Assembly: GCA_019787685.1 (NCBI GenBank)
Contig: JAHNUO010000017.1
Coordinates: 682,001-746,000, forward strand
Source of the DNA: Chiua virens
Lineage: Eukaryota; Basidiomycota; Agaricomycetes; Boletales; Boletaceae
Length of the DNA stretch: 64,000 nucleotides
Direction of reading: 5' to 3'
Shown here: positions 44,688 through 56,370 of the stretch, one piece after another
Numbering within the stretch: the stretch's first letter is position 1
Layout: the number at the start of each line of letters is the position of its first letter
Notes under the pieces: model-generated
Seen by the model: the letters and a program-made list of their open reading frames with translations, nothing else
Database searches by the model: none
What the model was told of the DNA's origin: nothing
Made by a program: the position numbers and the translations under genes

Positions 44688-47323
44688 ATGTCTGCCTCGA
44701 CGACCACTGAAATTCGAATCTCTCAATCCGAGAGCCGTGGCAAACGGGGTAATCGTGGGCGGGGACGTGGCGGAAACCGAAATGGACCCAAGTCACCCAA
44801 CGGAGCCGCCCGACGTAACGCCCCCAAGTCCAAGTCTACAATAGAGGAACCTGCGTCAAACGAGGCCACCAAGTCCTCTGATGCCGCTGTCAATGGAAGC
44901 GACACCGTCGCCGTCACCAACTCTGACGACGGGAGTGCAAACCAAGACAAGGACGCCACAGCCATTTGCTGGATATGCGCCGAGCCAGTCAAGTACTATT
45001 CCTTGTCTGCCTGCAATCACCGGACTTGCCATGTCTGTGCACTACGGTTACGAGCGCTGTACAAAAAGCTTGCGTGTACCTTTTGTAAGGTACGTTGGTT
45101 CCTGATTTTTCTTGATGAAGCCGATTGACGTGCGCGGTTATGTCACTGAATAGGAACCTCAATCGACGGTCATTTTCACCACGTCGCCGGATGCTGAGTT
45201 TTCGTCCTACACGCCTGAATCGATTCCCTATAAAGATCCCAAACTCACTATCTTTTTTGAAACGGAAGAGATGATGGAAGAAACACTCGTTCTCCTCCGA
45301 TACACATGTCCCGAGGTCGATTGTGATTATACCGGTTCTGGATGGGGCGACCTCAAACTACATACACGCGCTACACACGGAAAAGTGCTTTGGTGAGCAC
45401 TTTCATCCCAGTATTTCGCTTGATTTCTGCGGACGCTGATGCTTGGTGTGATACTCAAGTGATTTGTGTATCCGATTTAAAAAGGTGTTTGCACACGAGC
45501 ATGCGCTGTACCCGCCAAACGTGCTCCCGTTGCATTTACCTTCGATACCGCATCGTCCTAGCAAACAACCGCTCAAGGAACCCATCGAAGGCGGGGCTCA
45601 TCCATTATGTGCGTTCTGTCGCGAATGCTTCTTTGGGGACGACGAGTTATTCGTGCACATGCGCGAACGGCACGAAGAGTGCTTTTTATGCAAACAAAAC
45701 GAGGTTCGAGATCAATAGTACGCGTTTCGTATATTCACTATGTGGCTTTTTTTTGATGATCTGTCCAAACAGCTTCCGGAATTACGAGAGCCTCGTAGGT
45801 TTTGCCTTGCACTGCGTGGCATTCGGTCCCTTGATATTAGCTCCAGGAGCTCCACTTTTCGCAAGCGCATTTTGCATGTACGAACTCCGTCTGTCAGACT
45901 CAAAAGTTTGTTGTATTCAATTCGGAGCTCGATCTGAAGGCACATCAAGTAGAGGTGCACGGGGCGGATATGAGTTCGAAGGACAAGAAGGACGCGCGAA
46001 GGGTCCAAGCCGAATTCGAGTTTGACGATACGGTCGGGAGTAGTCGAAGGGGACGCCGCGATCGCGGGGATCGAGAACGCGAACGAGAGCCACCGCCTCA
46101 GATTGCGCAGGCGCAGAACAAACCCGTTGGGAGACGACGCGAGGCGTTTGGAGGACATTTGACAACAGAAAGTACGCTAGCGACACAGCCCTCTATCTTG
46201 AGCGGCCGAGCAAGTCCGATGAGGGAGGACGTCGATCCTGTTATCGCCGAGTACGTATTGATATTATGCTATCTTTTATCACTACTCATGCTGGAATCAC
46301 TAGGCGCCATGCTGCTTTTGTCGCACGGCTGCAGAATGTCGCACCGAATCCCAACAATGCCGTTGCTGCTGTGAAAGCCGCAATGTATGGATACCGTGCC
46401 AACGAGTCGAGCGCTCGCGATTTGATCTCAACGGTTTGGAACGTACTCGATCACAACTTAGATGATACCGCAAGCATCATTAATGGTGTCGTCGATCTCC
46501 TAGAAGAAGACGACAAGAAGCGTGATCTTTTGGCAGCTTGGAATGGGTTCAAGATCGAGGTTGGCTTTTCTGTCTCCCGATTCTCGCAATACTGACGCCA
46601 TTGTGGGTCCAGCAACGTCAACAATTTCCAGATCTCATCCCGACGGCTGTTGGGTCAGGCTATGCCGGGATCGCGAGCGGGCGAGTTCTCAACGCCAAGC
46701 ATGCGACGGCATCTAAGTCATCTTCACGGCAGTTGTGGGATCGTGTTGCGCAAGCAGCCAGTGCCTCATCCTCGCGGACTGTTCCAGGTGCTGGTCCCCT
46801 CCCCTCTGCATCGTCGAGTATCATCGATCGATTCCCACTTCTCGCCGGTGCCTCTACCGCTCCGACGCCCGGGTTCCGCCAACCACAACGCCAAACACCA
46901 TGGGCCTCTGCGTCTTCAGCAGGTGGTTCTTCCACCACGATTGCCGCGACCGCCCCATTGTCCTCTGCCACATCCCCAAAGAAAAAGGGTAAAGGGGCTG
47001 CGGTGCAAAAGCCACCACCTTTGTCTGCTGCGGCATTTCCGGAGTTGCCGACAGCGGAACGACGCGTGAAACCGCCCGTGAATGGCAGTGTATCATGGAA
47101 AAGCATTGTCGGGGATACGACGCCTGCGACGTCTGCTTGGAAAACCAGTGGGAATATGGGAGGAAGTGGGACTGAGGTGGGGGTGGAGACATGGATGGCA
47201 CAGGAAAGGATGCAAGGTGATACGCAGGAGCAAGTGGAAGGAACGGGAACAGGTGGGAAAGGGAAGAAGGGTAAGGGTAAGCAAAAGCAGATGTTGTTTA
47301 CGTTGGGGTCCTTCCCGACGTGA
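44688..47323 (+). CDS. hel2: RING E3 ubiquitin ligase Hel2/ZNF598 type
   Basis: Start at 44688: a basic Gly/Arg-rich N-terminus, then a RING with CWICAEPVKYYSLSACNHRT, CHVCALRLRALYKKLACTFC. Next are the Hel2-specific segment (TPESIPYKDPKLTIFFETEE) and a series of C2H2-like fingers: YTCPEVDCDYTGSGWGDLK, LCAFCRECFFGDDELFVHMR, ECFLC, and a finger containing LEEHF. A charged linker (DKKDARRVQAEFEFDDTVGS) follows, then a helical domain with ARDLISTVWNVLDHNLDDTA and FPDLIPTAVGSGYAG. The C-terminus is low complexity with FPELPTA and a basic Lys-rich end, stop at 47321-47323. The family ubiquitinates small-subunit ribosomal proteins at collided ribosomes and starts ribosome-associated quality control. 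Domain order is complete. Only 185 bp separate it from the cyclophilin downstream. Confidence 0.92.
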
Positions 47324-47508
47324 GTGCGCAGTGCGGTTGGTATAGGGGAGTGATTTGGATAGAAACGGATGGGCATGCCAGTGGATATCTTGATGTTACC
47401 TAGTGTAACTACCCATACTTGCTTATGATCTTGCTGCCTAGGCCTTTTTTGGTAATGGAGTTGGACTGGCACCATTCTACTTTTACTCTTTTATAAGACC
47501 TGTCGAAC

Positions 47509-48323
47509 ATGGATTCTGTTGTGCTCGAGACGAGTATGGGTGACATTCAACTCGAACTCTACTGGGATCACGCCCATAAGGTAGGTTGAACGGCCTGGCC
47601 GGCCCAGCATCCCTCACACGAGTCACGCAGACATGCAAGAATTTTTCAGAACTCGCTAAAAAGGGCTACTACAACGGTGTGATATTCCATCGAATCATTG
47701 CCGTATGTGCTTTCCATCACTTTCGAAAGGAGCCTCTTGACAAGTCCTCGTTTGACCCGCAACATGCTGGGTATTAGGATTTTATGATACAAGGAGGCGA
47801 TCCGACGGGGACAGGTCGTGGTGGGACGAGTATCTATGGGCAGCGGTTGTACGTTCCTATACTTATCATTTGCTTCGTCCACCCCACCTGACATGCAACA
47901 CGTGCATGTTCACAGCGAAGACGAGGTACACCCCGAGCTCCGGTTCACGGGTCCAGGTATCCTTGCCATGGCCAACTCGGGCCCAAATACCAACGGTGTG
48001 TACTGTTCTTCGATAAACGTCACCATCTATCAATTATGTTCTGCGTCGCTACCAATCCCAATTTTTTCATATGGATTCTTTACTAATGCACACGCGTCAG
48101 GATCTCAATTCTTCATCACCCTCGCTCCGACGCCCTACCTCGATAACAAGCATACCATCTTTGGACGTGTGAGCTCAGGAATGCGCGTGGTACAACGGCT
48201 GGGTGCAGTTGCCGTAGATGCTCAGGATAGGTGGGTTGCCTGACCGATTGGTTCCTGCACTCTTGATTAACTTCGCCTAGGCCAAGAGAAGATGTCAAAA
48301 TTTACAAGGCGCGCACAGTCTAA
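47509..48323 (+). CDS. Cyclophilin, PPIL1 type peptidyl-prolyl isomerase
   Basis: Start at 47509: [20 protein letters not shown], then [20 protein letters not shown] joined to [20 protein letters not shown]. The next exons are [20 protein letters not shown] and, after an intron (donor GTGTGT), [20 protein letters not shown] and [14 protein letters not shown], ending [13 protein letters not shown] at 48323. The catalytic-site residues of cyclophilins are visible: the Arg in FHR, the [15 protein letters not shown] segment and the GSQFFI motif. The start sequence without signal peptide, the [16 protein letters not shown] segment and a size of about 160 residues match PPIL1/Cyp1-type cyclophilins, which act in the spliceosome. 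Five short introns. Intact. Confidence 0.9.
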
Positions 48324-48417
48324 TCGAACAGTACAAGCCTTTTGTACAGAATGAAGATGTATAATGATACATGAAGTACTCAAACAGACATTTCATTAGT
48401 ATGTCATGAATATTTTG

Positions 48418-49090
48418 AGATCAAGTTGCGACCGCGACAAGGAAGCTCAAAAAGTCTCTCACCAAGCGTGAGATTCAACCGCGCCGAAAAGTAGATGTTC
48501 TGGCTATTTTTTGCTGCACTAGCCCAGGCTTGTGATCCAGAACGACTACCGGATCTATGTGGACAATGACCAAGGCCAATGGCTGCCAGGCACTGAGCGA
48601 ATCTGTCTGTCCCCAACATGGAAGTCTTCTCACTGGAGGCAATGTGCAACATCTCCCTTGACGATGACGCAATCGCGACGTTGGCGAAACATTGGCCAAA
48701 GCTAACCTACCTCTCTCTCGATCTGTTCTCTGGCTGCATCGGGGATTAATTACCCTTCAACTGGACGAGTTTTTGCTGTTGATCGATTTTGCAGAGATCA
48801 ACCAGCCACACCTCCGACTCCCAACCTCCCACTGCAACGGAATCATCAGCTCCTGTCGGATTGCAGGATTTATTGAATCACCGATCAATATTGGGATTGA
48901 GGACGTGATGAAGATAATTGGGATGAAGTCAAGAATTTGCTACTTTGATGCAATGAATGACAAGGAGGAACGGAAGAAGGCTCAGTTGATGCAACTCCCT
49001 TGTGTAATTCCAGGTGATTATCTTGTTGACGATTGGCCAGCTCTCAAGTTGGAAAAGGATGGAGTGCTTCAACGTGTGTACTCGTCGTAG
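48418..49090 (+). pseudogene. F-box/leucine-rich-type gene relic
   Basis: Pieces typical of Agaricomycete F-box proteins appear in plus-strand frames broken by stops: LAQACDPERLPDLC, then ISLDDDAIATLAKHWPKLTY followed by LSLDLFSGCIGD and a TAA (about 48748). A shifted frame then has LITLQLDEFLLLIDFAE and a family-like C-terminal block (ESPINIGIEDVMKIIGMKSR) to the stop at 49090. No F-box start is present. It looks like a 5'-truncated, frameshifted copy between the cyclophilin and uricase genes. Confidence 0.5.
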
Positions 49091-49343
49091 GTGATAGGTA
49101 CAAAGACACCGTTACAAAGTGGTGGGACTAGAAGATCATCCGGTTCCATTCTCACCCTGTATCGTGCTGCTGCTACTTCGACCGCGCATGCCAGTGGGCT
49201 TAAACGTTCAAACGCATGCGTTACTGTCGTATCGGTGAGAATGGCGGCGGCCCGGCCTGGGCATGTCTGTCACGGTCACGATTCCTGACTTACCGTGACC
49301 CATCTTATCAGCTTCATCGACCTTCTGATCCTGAATCTCAACC

Positions 49344-51027
49344 ATGGCGACCCCCACCACCCCCGCAGCTGTGCTTGCCAACGCGCGGTATGGTAAAGAC
49401 AAGGTGCGCGTCTTCCGCATCAAGCGTGAGAGCGACGGTACGCACTACATTGTCGAGTACAACGTCACCCTGCTCGTTGAAGGCGATCTCGACGTTTCGT
49501 GAGCCATACGATTGATCTGGCCGAGATAGCTAGTCATTCGAGACTGCGTGTTCTAGATATACCAAGGCCGATAACTCGGTGGTGGTTGCTACCGATTCCA
49601 GTAGGTGGCTTCTTCTTTCACACACAGCTTGACTTAACCGTCAATAGTGAAGAACATCACCTATTGTACGTCTTCGTTGGTTCGTCTCCATATACGCTGA
49701 CATCGGGTCCAGACTTGGCTAAGGTCTCGGACCATATTCTCGTCCCGGAATATTTTGCTCTTCACCTCGGCACGCACATTCTTTCTAAATACGCTCACCT
49801 CCAGAAAGCGTTTGTCACCATCGAACAGCTCCGCTGGTCCCGCATCACCGTGAGTGGGCAAGACAAACCGCATACACACGCGTTCCATCGGGATGGGGAC
49901 GATAAGCGAGTTGTCCGTGCTACGGTGAGTTACTGATGGGTGTCTTGTAGGGACGATGAAACGCGCCGATCCTACTTTCGGGTGGAGCGAGCTGGAATCT
50001 TTCTTTCTCTCCTTGTACAATTTCAACTCGGTGCCATATCCCAGCCACATCGCTAGGCCGCATGTATACTTCCTCTCTCTTCTTGTTGTCTATTTTCAAA
50101 GTGAACGTATACTGATTTCCCTCAGATCGAAAAGACGGACGGAAAGACGTTGCTGGCCAATGTGACGGCGGGCATTGGCGACTTGTTGGGTACGACTGTC
50201 AGTCCCACTATCATTGTGCGAATCCTCATCCAAGTCTCTCACAGTGCTCAAGTCGACCGGATCTGCGTTCGAAGGATTCATTCGTGACGAGTACACCACT
50301 CTTGTCGAGGTCTCGGACCGTATTCTGAGCACTTCTGTTGATCTCGAATATCGCTTTGCACCGGTCTCGATTCCTGTCCCGACTGACGAGAAGCTACTCC
50401 AATTCAGCATCCCTCAGAGCATCAATGGATCCGTGTGGACCTGGGATGCGGTGGGCGTTGCTGAACGTGCGAGGATCTCTACGCTCGAGTTGTTTGCAAC
50501 CGATGAGAGTGCAAGTGTACAGGTAGGTATATACGCTGATATTCACTGAGAGCGCTCTTACCGTGGAACAGGCGACACTATTCAAGATGGGAGAGCGAAT
50601 CATCGCAGAGAACGCGGGCGTGGAAGAGGTGACGTACAAGCTGCCGAACAAGCACTATATCCCCGTGGACATGAAGTACCTCGGAGTCGACAATCTAACC
50701 CCGTGAGTGCCGTTTTGGTCTCCCGGAGCTGCGACGTTCCAGGAAGGGCGCACGCTCGCTACGGGCGTGCTCCCTCTGGTGAGCCTCATGCTGAACGTTG
50801 TTCTTTAAATTGGTGTGGGACTGGCATACATCTTGTAACGTGCTGACACTCGACGTGATGCTGACCCCTATTTGCAGTGCCAAAGCGGAGGTGTTCGTGC
50901 CCGTGGCTGCCCCCAGGTGAGTGCGCATGACGCAGTGTACTCAGGCTCGTGCTGTCCTGTCTCTGACGTCAAACATACATGACCTAGCGGCTTGATCTCC
51001 GCCACGATCACACGCAAACAGACGTGA
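49344..51027 (+). CDS. Urate oxidase (uricase)
   Basis: Start at 49344: ARYGKDKVRVFRIKRESDG (includes the catalytic Lys region), exon 1 ends at 49498. Exon 2 (49557-49600) gives YTKADNSVVVATDS (catalytic Thr). An 18-nt exon (49648-49665) supplies MKNITY, and exon 4 (49713-49924) LHLGTHILSKYAHLQKAFVT and IEQLRWSRITV. Later exons give VLKSTGSAFEGFIRDEYTTL, DRILSTSVDLEYRF, ASVQATLFKMGERIIAENAG and YKLPNKHYIPVDMKYLGVDN (catalytic His in NKH), then SGLISATITRKQT and stop at 51025-51027. Oxidises urate to 5-hydroxyisourate in purine breakdown. All family blocks are present. The C-terminus KQT is not a peroxisomal PTS1 tripeptide, unlike many family members. Confidence 0.92.
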
Positions 51028-52153
51028 TTACATGGTAAATGTCAATTTTGTTTCTTGTCTGTCTTTCTTGTCTCTCAATCAGAGGTTGAGTTAGCTGATG
51101 CGGTGGACCAGAAGTGTGAGATCAAGGAACTATATGTTGGTAAAGAGCCAATATCTGAGATGATGTGAGATCTGGGTTAAGGTCGATCCATTGCAGAGAC
51201 AAGCATTATACATGACACATTTTCCTACAAGTACATTTTTGCGAGCAATGCGTAATTTCGGGAAGTCATTGCTCAGATGCTATAGAACAAATTCCGTTCG
51301 TTGGATTGAGACTCTTGCGCGAATCGCAGCCCGAGTCCTTGCAGTATGGCTTCAAAACGATCGGACGAGGCTTTCAATCTCAATTGACTGGTCCGTGAAA
51401 TGTGAATGCAAAGATTGTTCACTAGTAGGGAGTCGGGAACTTGGCGCACGCGCGCCGCCGCTGGCGCAATGCAATGCGGAACTCGCCGAGTACAGGCAAT
51501 ACTTTGTACTACGAGACTAGTGGCTCAAGAACTGTGCCAGTGATGAGTAAAGTATGACGTAGGTAGGAACAAAGGCCTGTCATAGGAGAAAGGGGAGGAA
51601 GGAAGGAAGGTGTACATGAGACGGCTAACTCGATCGAGGGCGTCGAGACCGGCGTGACTTGATCGAAGGGTTCGAGACGGCTTCGCCGCCGAAGCCGTGA
51701 ACGCGTAGCGTTCCTTACAGCTGCATTTTCAGGTTCGATATATGGCTTCGGATCGTGAAGACCACTGAATCGTAAGGTCAAGTACAAATCCGTGTGCATG
51801 TGGCCTCGATTGTATCCCTCGGACGCAAGCTCAATAAATGAAGAAGGAACAATTTTACAACGTACCGACCTTGCATAAAGAAGTGAATTAGTTTTCATGA
51901 TGTAAATCTATCGTGCTACACAATAGAAATACAATGTGACGGTTCGAACGCCGAGCGTTGAATCTACCCGTCGTGCTTATTGAGAAGAGAAAGGTGGTTT
52001 AATTTTGCCTGCCGTAAGCTTCGAGTGACCAACATTCAGAAAAGCACAACTTGATGGAATATGATAGGCGAAGGCTTACCCGCTTCATTGGGCCGCGAAG
52101 ACGATGTTGGAGTTGTACGCACGCGATCGGAGGTGCTCGTAGCTACGCAGTGA
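51028..52153. other. Intergenic with a possible gene relic (51191-51520)
   Basis: The plus frame 51191-51520 contains SIDWSVKCECKDCSLVG. The W-x-V-x-C-x-C-x-x-C pattern occurs near the C-terminus of some fungal oxygenase-type hypothetical proteins. The rest is unrecognised, so this is at best a fragment. The minus frame 51509-51898 has no motif. Confidence 0.25.
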
Positions 52154-53814
52154 TTAGTAATACGGTAGAATCGAGTTTGTACGCCACGTACTCGTGGTTG
52201 ACTCTCGTCGCACATTCCTGACTTCCTCAACAGACGTATAGGGTCTAGATGTTACTAGCCCCGGTTTTGTCGTTGGAACTTTGGCTTGGGACTCTCCTAC
52301 GCTTGCAGGCTTCGACATATCAACAAAAACGCGATTCTGCGGGGGTGGTCCTAACTTAATCGCCTGAGGCGGTGTGGGTTTTTCTTCACGTTCAGGGATG
52401 ACGCTTAAGTTCGCAGCCGGTTCGACTGATCTTGGTGACGCTCGAGCGTAAGGTGCTTTTTCCCGTGTCTCACTCAACCGTACAGGCTGAGGTTGCAAAA
52501 CCCTTGTATGAATCCCGACGATAATGTCGGCTCCATGAGGAAGCTCCTTGTTAGCGATGCGACGTGCCAGGTCAGGGAACCCTGCGACAACGGGAGGCGT
52601 TGCAATGTGGGAGTATAACACGTCCAGCTCCATCTCTAGGAGTTCCGGGTGTCTATGACTTGGTAAGGACATGATGCTGGGCAGGGAAATTCGACCAGAG
52701 AAACACACTTGGAGGCGAGGCTGCATGAAAGCTCTTTCAGAATATTGTGTTCTGAGAGGTTACTCCGAATGTAGAAAAAGGCTTCGTCACGAAGATCGTC
52801 TAGCCCGACCTAAGTGAGTTTTAGCTTCTAAGCTGATTCCCACGAGATGGGCATGCATACGGACCTTGCAAGCAAGGCGATACATGGACTTGGCAGAACA
52901 CTTTGGGACATCCAGGGAGCTCGTCAGCGACTTGTGAGGTTGCCCAGTGGGTGCTGCTGAAGTGAGAGGCAGGAAGCTGAAACTGTCGGTATAGAGATAA
53001 TTCAAAAGGGTGTACCATCTAAGTACCGAGCCTCAGTTGCCTAGGACAGAAGGGAGACCCTAGTTTGAGCTTACGTCTGAAATGCGGTATCCTTAACAAG
53101 GACATGTCGACTGCCCAAGAATCGCAGACGCATAGCGGTGCAGTTCCCCATTTTCTTGTCATTTGTGGTCTCTTGAACGGCAGTTTCGCTACTTGCGACT
53201 GATCCGGCTCCATCCTTAGCCACAGAGAACGGGTCATCTGGTTTTGGCTGTTCTGGACTCATGACAAACATATCTGAGCTAACTGATCCATCGTCAGACA
53301 ATCTATGCAAGTAGATCAGTGAGAACTCAAACTCATGATCATAGGGCTCACTCATCGTCATCTTTGAGTTGGTTTCCAGTACTCGTTTTGGAAGGGGTGG
53401 TTGCGGTCTGATCCTTCGATTTCTCGACATTTTCCAGGAGATCATTGCATTCATCGAGGTCACTGTCGCTTTCATACCCATAATCGTCAATCCGAAGATT
53501 GTTAGGTACATCGTTCTCATCAGTAAGATCGAGCAACGAGGGATCGGAAGGGTTGGTATCAGAGCTCAATACTAGATAGCTCTCATAAACATAACCATCA
53601 TCGCTATGGGAAAGAATAACTCACGATCCAAGAAGTATCTTGAGCTCTTGGCTAGAAGATCGTTGTTCGCGCACAAAACACGTGGGTCAACCACCCGACC
53701 TGATGACGAAGATCTCGAGGAGAACAAGTGAAACTGGGTGTTGATAAGCTCCTCCCCAAGGAGAGACTTCCTCAGAAACTCTTCTATACGCTCCTGCTTG
53801 GGAAAAGTCGACAT
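52154..53814 (-). CDS. BTB/POZ-like protein, paralogue 3 (short tail)
   Basis: Start at 53814: MSTFPKQERIEEFLRKSLLG, then ELINTQFHLFSSRSSSSGRV, VLCANNDLLAKSSRYFLD, an acidic linker (LRIDDYGYESDSDLDECNDL) and FLGSRHVLVKDTAFQT joined to WYTLLNYLYTDSFSFLP. Then CSAKSMYRLACKV, SNLSEHNI, LLEMELDVLYSHIATPPVVA and ANKELPHGADIIVGIHTRVL. The tail is short (about 110 residues) and ends STTSTWRTNSILPYY at 52154, without FG or basic motifs. Closest in sequence to paralogue 2 over the BTB part. It is separated from it by Hel2, cyclophilin and uricase, so the copy was dispersed or the genes were inserted between. Confidence 0.75.
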
Positions 53815-54840
53815 GGGGTAATCGAGAAAGGTTGGGATGATAAGATGAGTCGATTGAGAATCGTTGGGGACTTTATATCGTGAGAGCAGTTTGCGTTCGC
53901 CCGTGTGCGTGGCAAGTTAGCAACCCAGCCTCGTGTGCGATGACCTAAATGTTACGCCCATCGATATCAACGAAGAGCAGGTTCCATGATCTGCGCCCAA
54001 ATACTTATGGTAATATGGTATCATTACGTGGAAAATATCGCCTTATCAAAATTGTGACTGTGGTACACCGCAACCACAGCGGACCAGGAGAAAGGAGGGG
54101 CTTTAAGCATGGATGAAAAACGGATGGCTGCGCGACGTGCTTGGTGCTGCTACGTGATGGTCATGCATGTTAGCGTCGATCACAATTTCGTGGTCCATGC
54201 GAAAGACTTACACACAAACATCATTGAATTTGATGAGGAATTTGGAATGGTCAGCAAGTTGTTTCAGGATCACGAGAAAAGTTCATCAGACGGCAGTTTC
54301 ATGTACCCTACCAAGTTCCAATTTCAAAAGCGACTTTTAAGCCAAGAAAACATGCGCTACCCTCGGCCATCCTGACTTTGCGTGACGAACTCTGTTGCCT
54401 TGTGGTGAGGTTCTAGTGATGGTAAAGGGTAAGTAGTCCGAGTCGTGGGATCAAGCAGAATCAAGTCAGTGCTCCGCCTGAACTTGTCCGAGTCCTTAAC
54501 TTCATACCACGTCCAACGTACGTCCGGTCACAAAGGTAATTCTGGACCACAACTTGGAGCGATTGTCTCAGTCTTGTTTGATATTTGGCGACCTCGCTCT
54601 CAAATCACACTCGGACTAGCAAGACAAAGGACACGCATGTCAGCCAGCAATCACGCCGTGTCCTCGTGGACACCACGACCGTCTCTAACATCTTCTGGAG
54701 TTTCAATCGATCAAAGTAGTGGATAACGTGCGTGCCACTGCTACTAATACCTCTGACCCTCTCCAGACGGTCAGGGTGTATTCCCAACTCGCACATCCCG
54801 AGAATAGTCCCTATCGTCCACCGGATTTCGAGCGTTAGCA
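53815..54840. other. Divergent intergenic region, no gene supported
   Basis: Plus frames 54109-54375 and 54445-54726 show no domain. The region holds the promoters of BTB 3 and DUF6699 copy 2. Confidence 0.35.
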
Positions 54841-55972
54841 TGGTCCCCCCACGCGCTAACCAGATTCCTACCTACTATCACCCTACCTTTGAAGACTCTT
54901 CCTGGAGCTCGGACCATATCCGTAGCGAGACCGCCAAGGAACAGCTCATGCTGAAGCAGGACCGAGTTGTGCAGCGCACAACTTTGTTGAGGCGACGGAA
55001 AGGAAGCCGCTGCAAGTTTTGGGCGCTTTTTAATGGTTTCTTCTGTAAGTGGGAGTCTCTTGCATCCGAAATGCGAGGGGAACGACGTTTTGCAGGCGAT
55101 TGCAACAGGAGGAACGCAAGGGACGTTGATGCGTTCATTCCACACGAACGCTGGAGAGCGTACGGGTATTCGCCTCATCCCCTAGTCAATCGCGTACAGG
55201 TTCAAAGTTCAGGTATGTCCCGTGTGATATTTACGATTCCTCGCACTCTTATTAAGAGGGATTTCCCTCCCTAGCGTTTCGATATTCTTCGGCAATCACG
55301 ATAAGTCCAGAGGATCTCGGGAGACGTTCTCGTAGTGTAAACGATTCGCGGCGTCCAGACGACCGGCCAGGTCGTAATCCCCCTCCCGTTTCACATCCAC
55401 CACCATACAATTGGACTTGGAACCAATTCCCAGCCCCCCAAGACGTCCGACTTCATCCGCGCCTCCAACATCGTTGCAACGGTCCTCAACCAATCTTCTT
55501 CGATATCGCGTTAGGTCCGAAAATGATCACGCACATGACCCGCGATTCAGCCAAGGCACCCCTGGACCCTGTCCATTTCGCACAGCCAGCCACGCACCCT
55601 GCCGTGACACACATGCGCATTGAAACCGTCTCGGAGGATCCATTACCCCATTTCCCCTGGCCGATTGAGATCACCAACGCGCAGGGGATCACCTGCGGCG
55701 ACGTGTTCGACGCCATCACCCGTAAATTCATGGAACACGTTTCAGAGGACGAGTACGGTAGCTGGACGCCTCACCGGAAAACGAGTGCTGCACGTGGCTA
55801 TCATCGGAGGGTACGAACACTTCCCGATGCCACCAAACCAGGTGAGGTTCCCAATACGGCTATAGGCCTACGCCGCCTCGACTACATCGGGGAAAGGGTG
55901 GTGTTCCGAGGTCTAGAGCAGGCCGCTTCGATGCTGGAGGATACGTGGTTCATGTACTTTGGGTTAGCATGA
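54841..55972 (+). CDS. DUF6699-like protein, copy 2
   Basis: Likely start at 54841 (MVPPRANQIPTYYHPTFEDS). An intron of about 50 nt (donor GTAAGT near 55046) and another ending CCCTCCCTAG near 55274 lead to a long exon. That exon is Pro-rich (RNPPPVSHPPPYNWTWNQFP), then QDVRLHPRLQHRCNGPQPIF, FDIALGPKMITHMTR, HPAVTHMRIETVSED, PWPIEITNAQGITCGDVFDA and LRRLDYIGERVVFRGLEQAA, ending in WFMYFGLA at 55972. The order of blocks matches copy 1 (HP.L, FDI, strand, I-x-V/ITN, DVxxAI, G-LRRxDY), and basidiomycete DUF6699 generally. Function unknown. The N-terminal exon is the least certain part. Confidence 0.65.
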
Positions 55973-56370
55973 GGAGCCGGAGCATTTCCGTCGTGGCACG
56001 GATTCGCTCGCAGACGAAACCAGGGTTTTACAGCACCTCCTCACTCCCTCTATTTATTAGTTTTGGATTATGGCTCGACATGTTTTACTTTACACTATAG
56101 CTACGGATGTCCCAGGTGAATAATTATACGTCTGTTTAAACACTGTACATATGGCTCGCACTCTGGCCAAAACACGTTGGCTTGCCTATCGTCACCTCCC
56201 AGAAAACGCCTACGCCGCACTTCAATGAACTTCTCGCAATATACATGAACATGTGAATCTTCATAATTCTCGTCCACGCCTCCTTCCTACGGAAGCGGTG
56301 GGGTGCACCCCAAAATCAGCATCACGACATACACATTATAGACCCAGTCCCGTACTGCTTCACACAGTAT
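55973..56370. other. Convergent 3' flanks
   Basis: No coding signal between the DUF6699 copy 2 stop and the FAD oxidase 1 stop. Confidence 0.4.
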
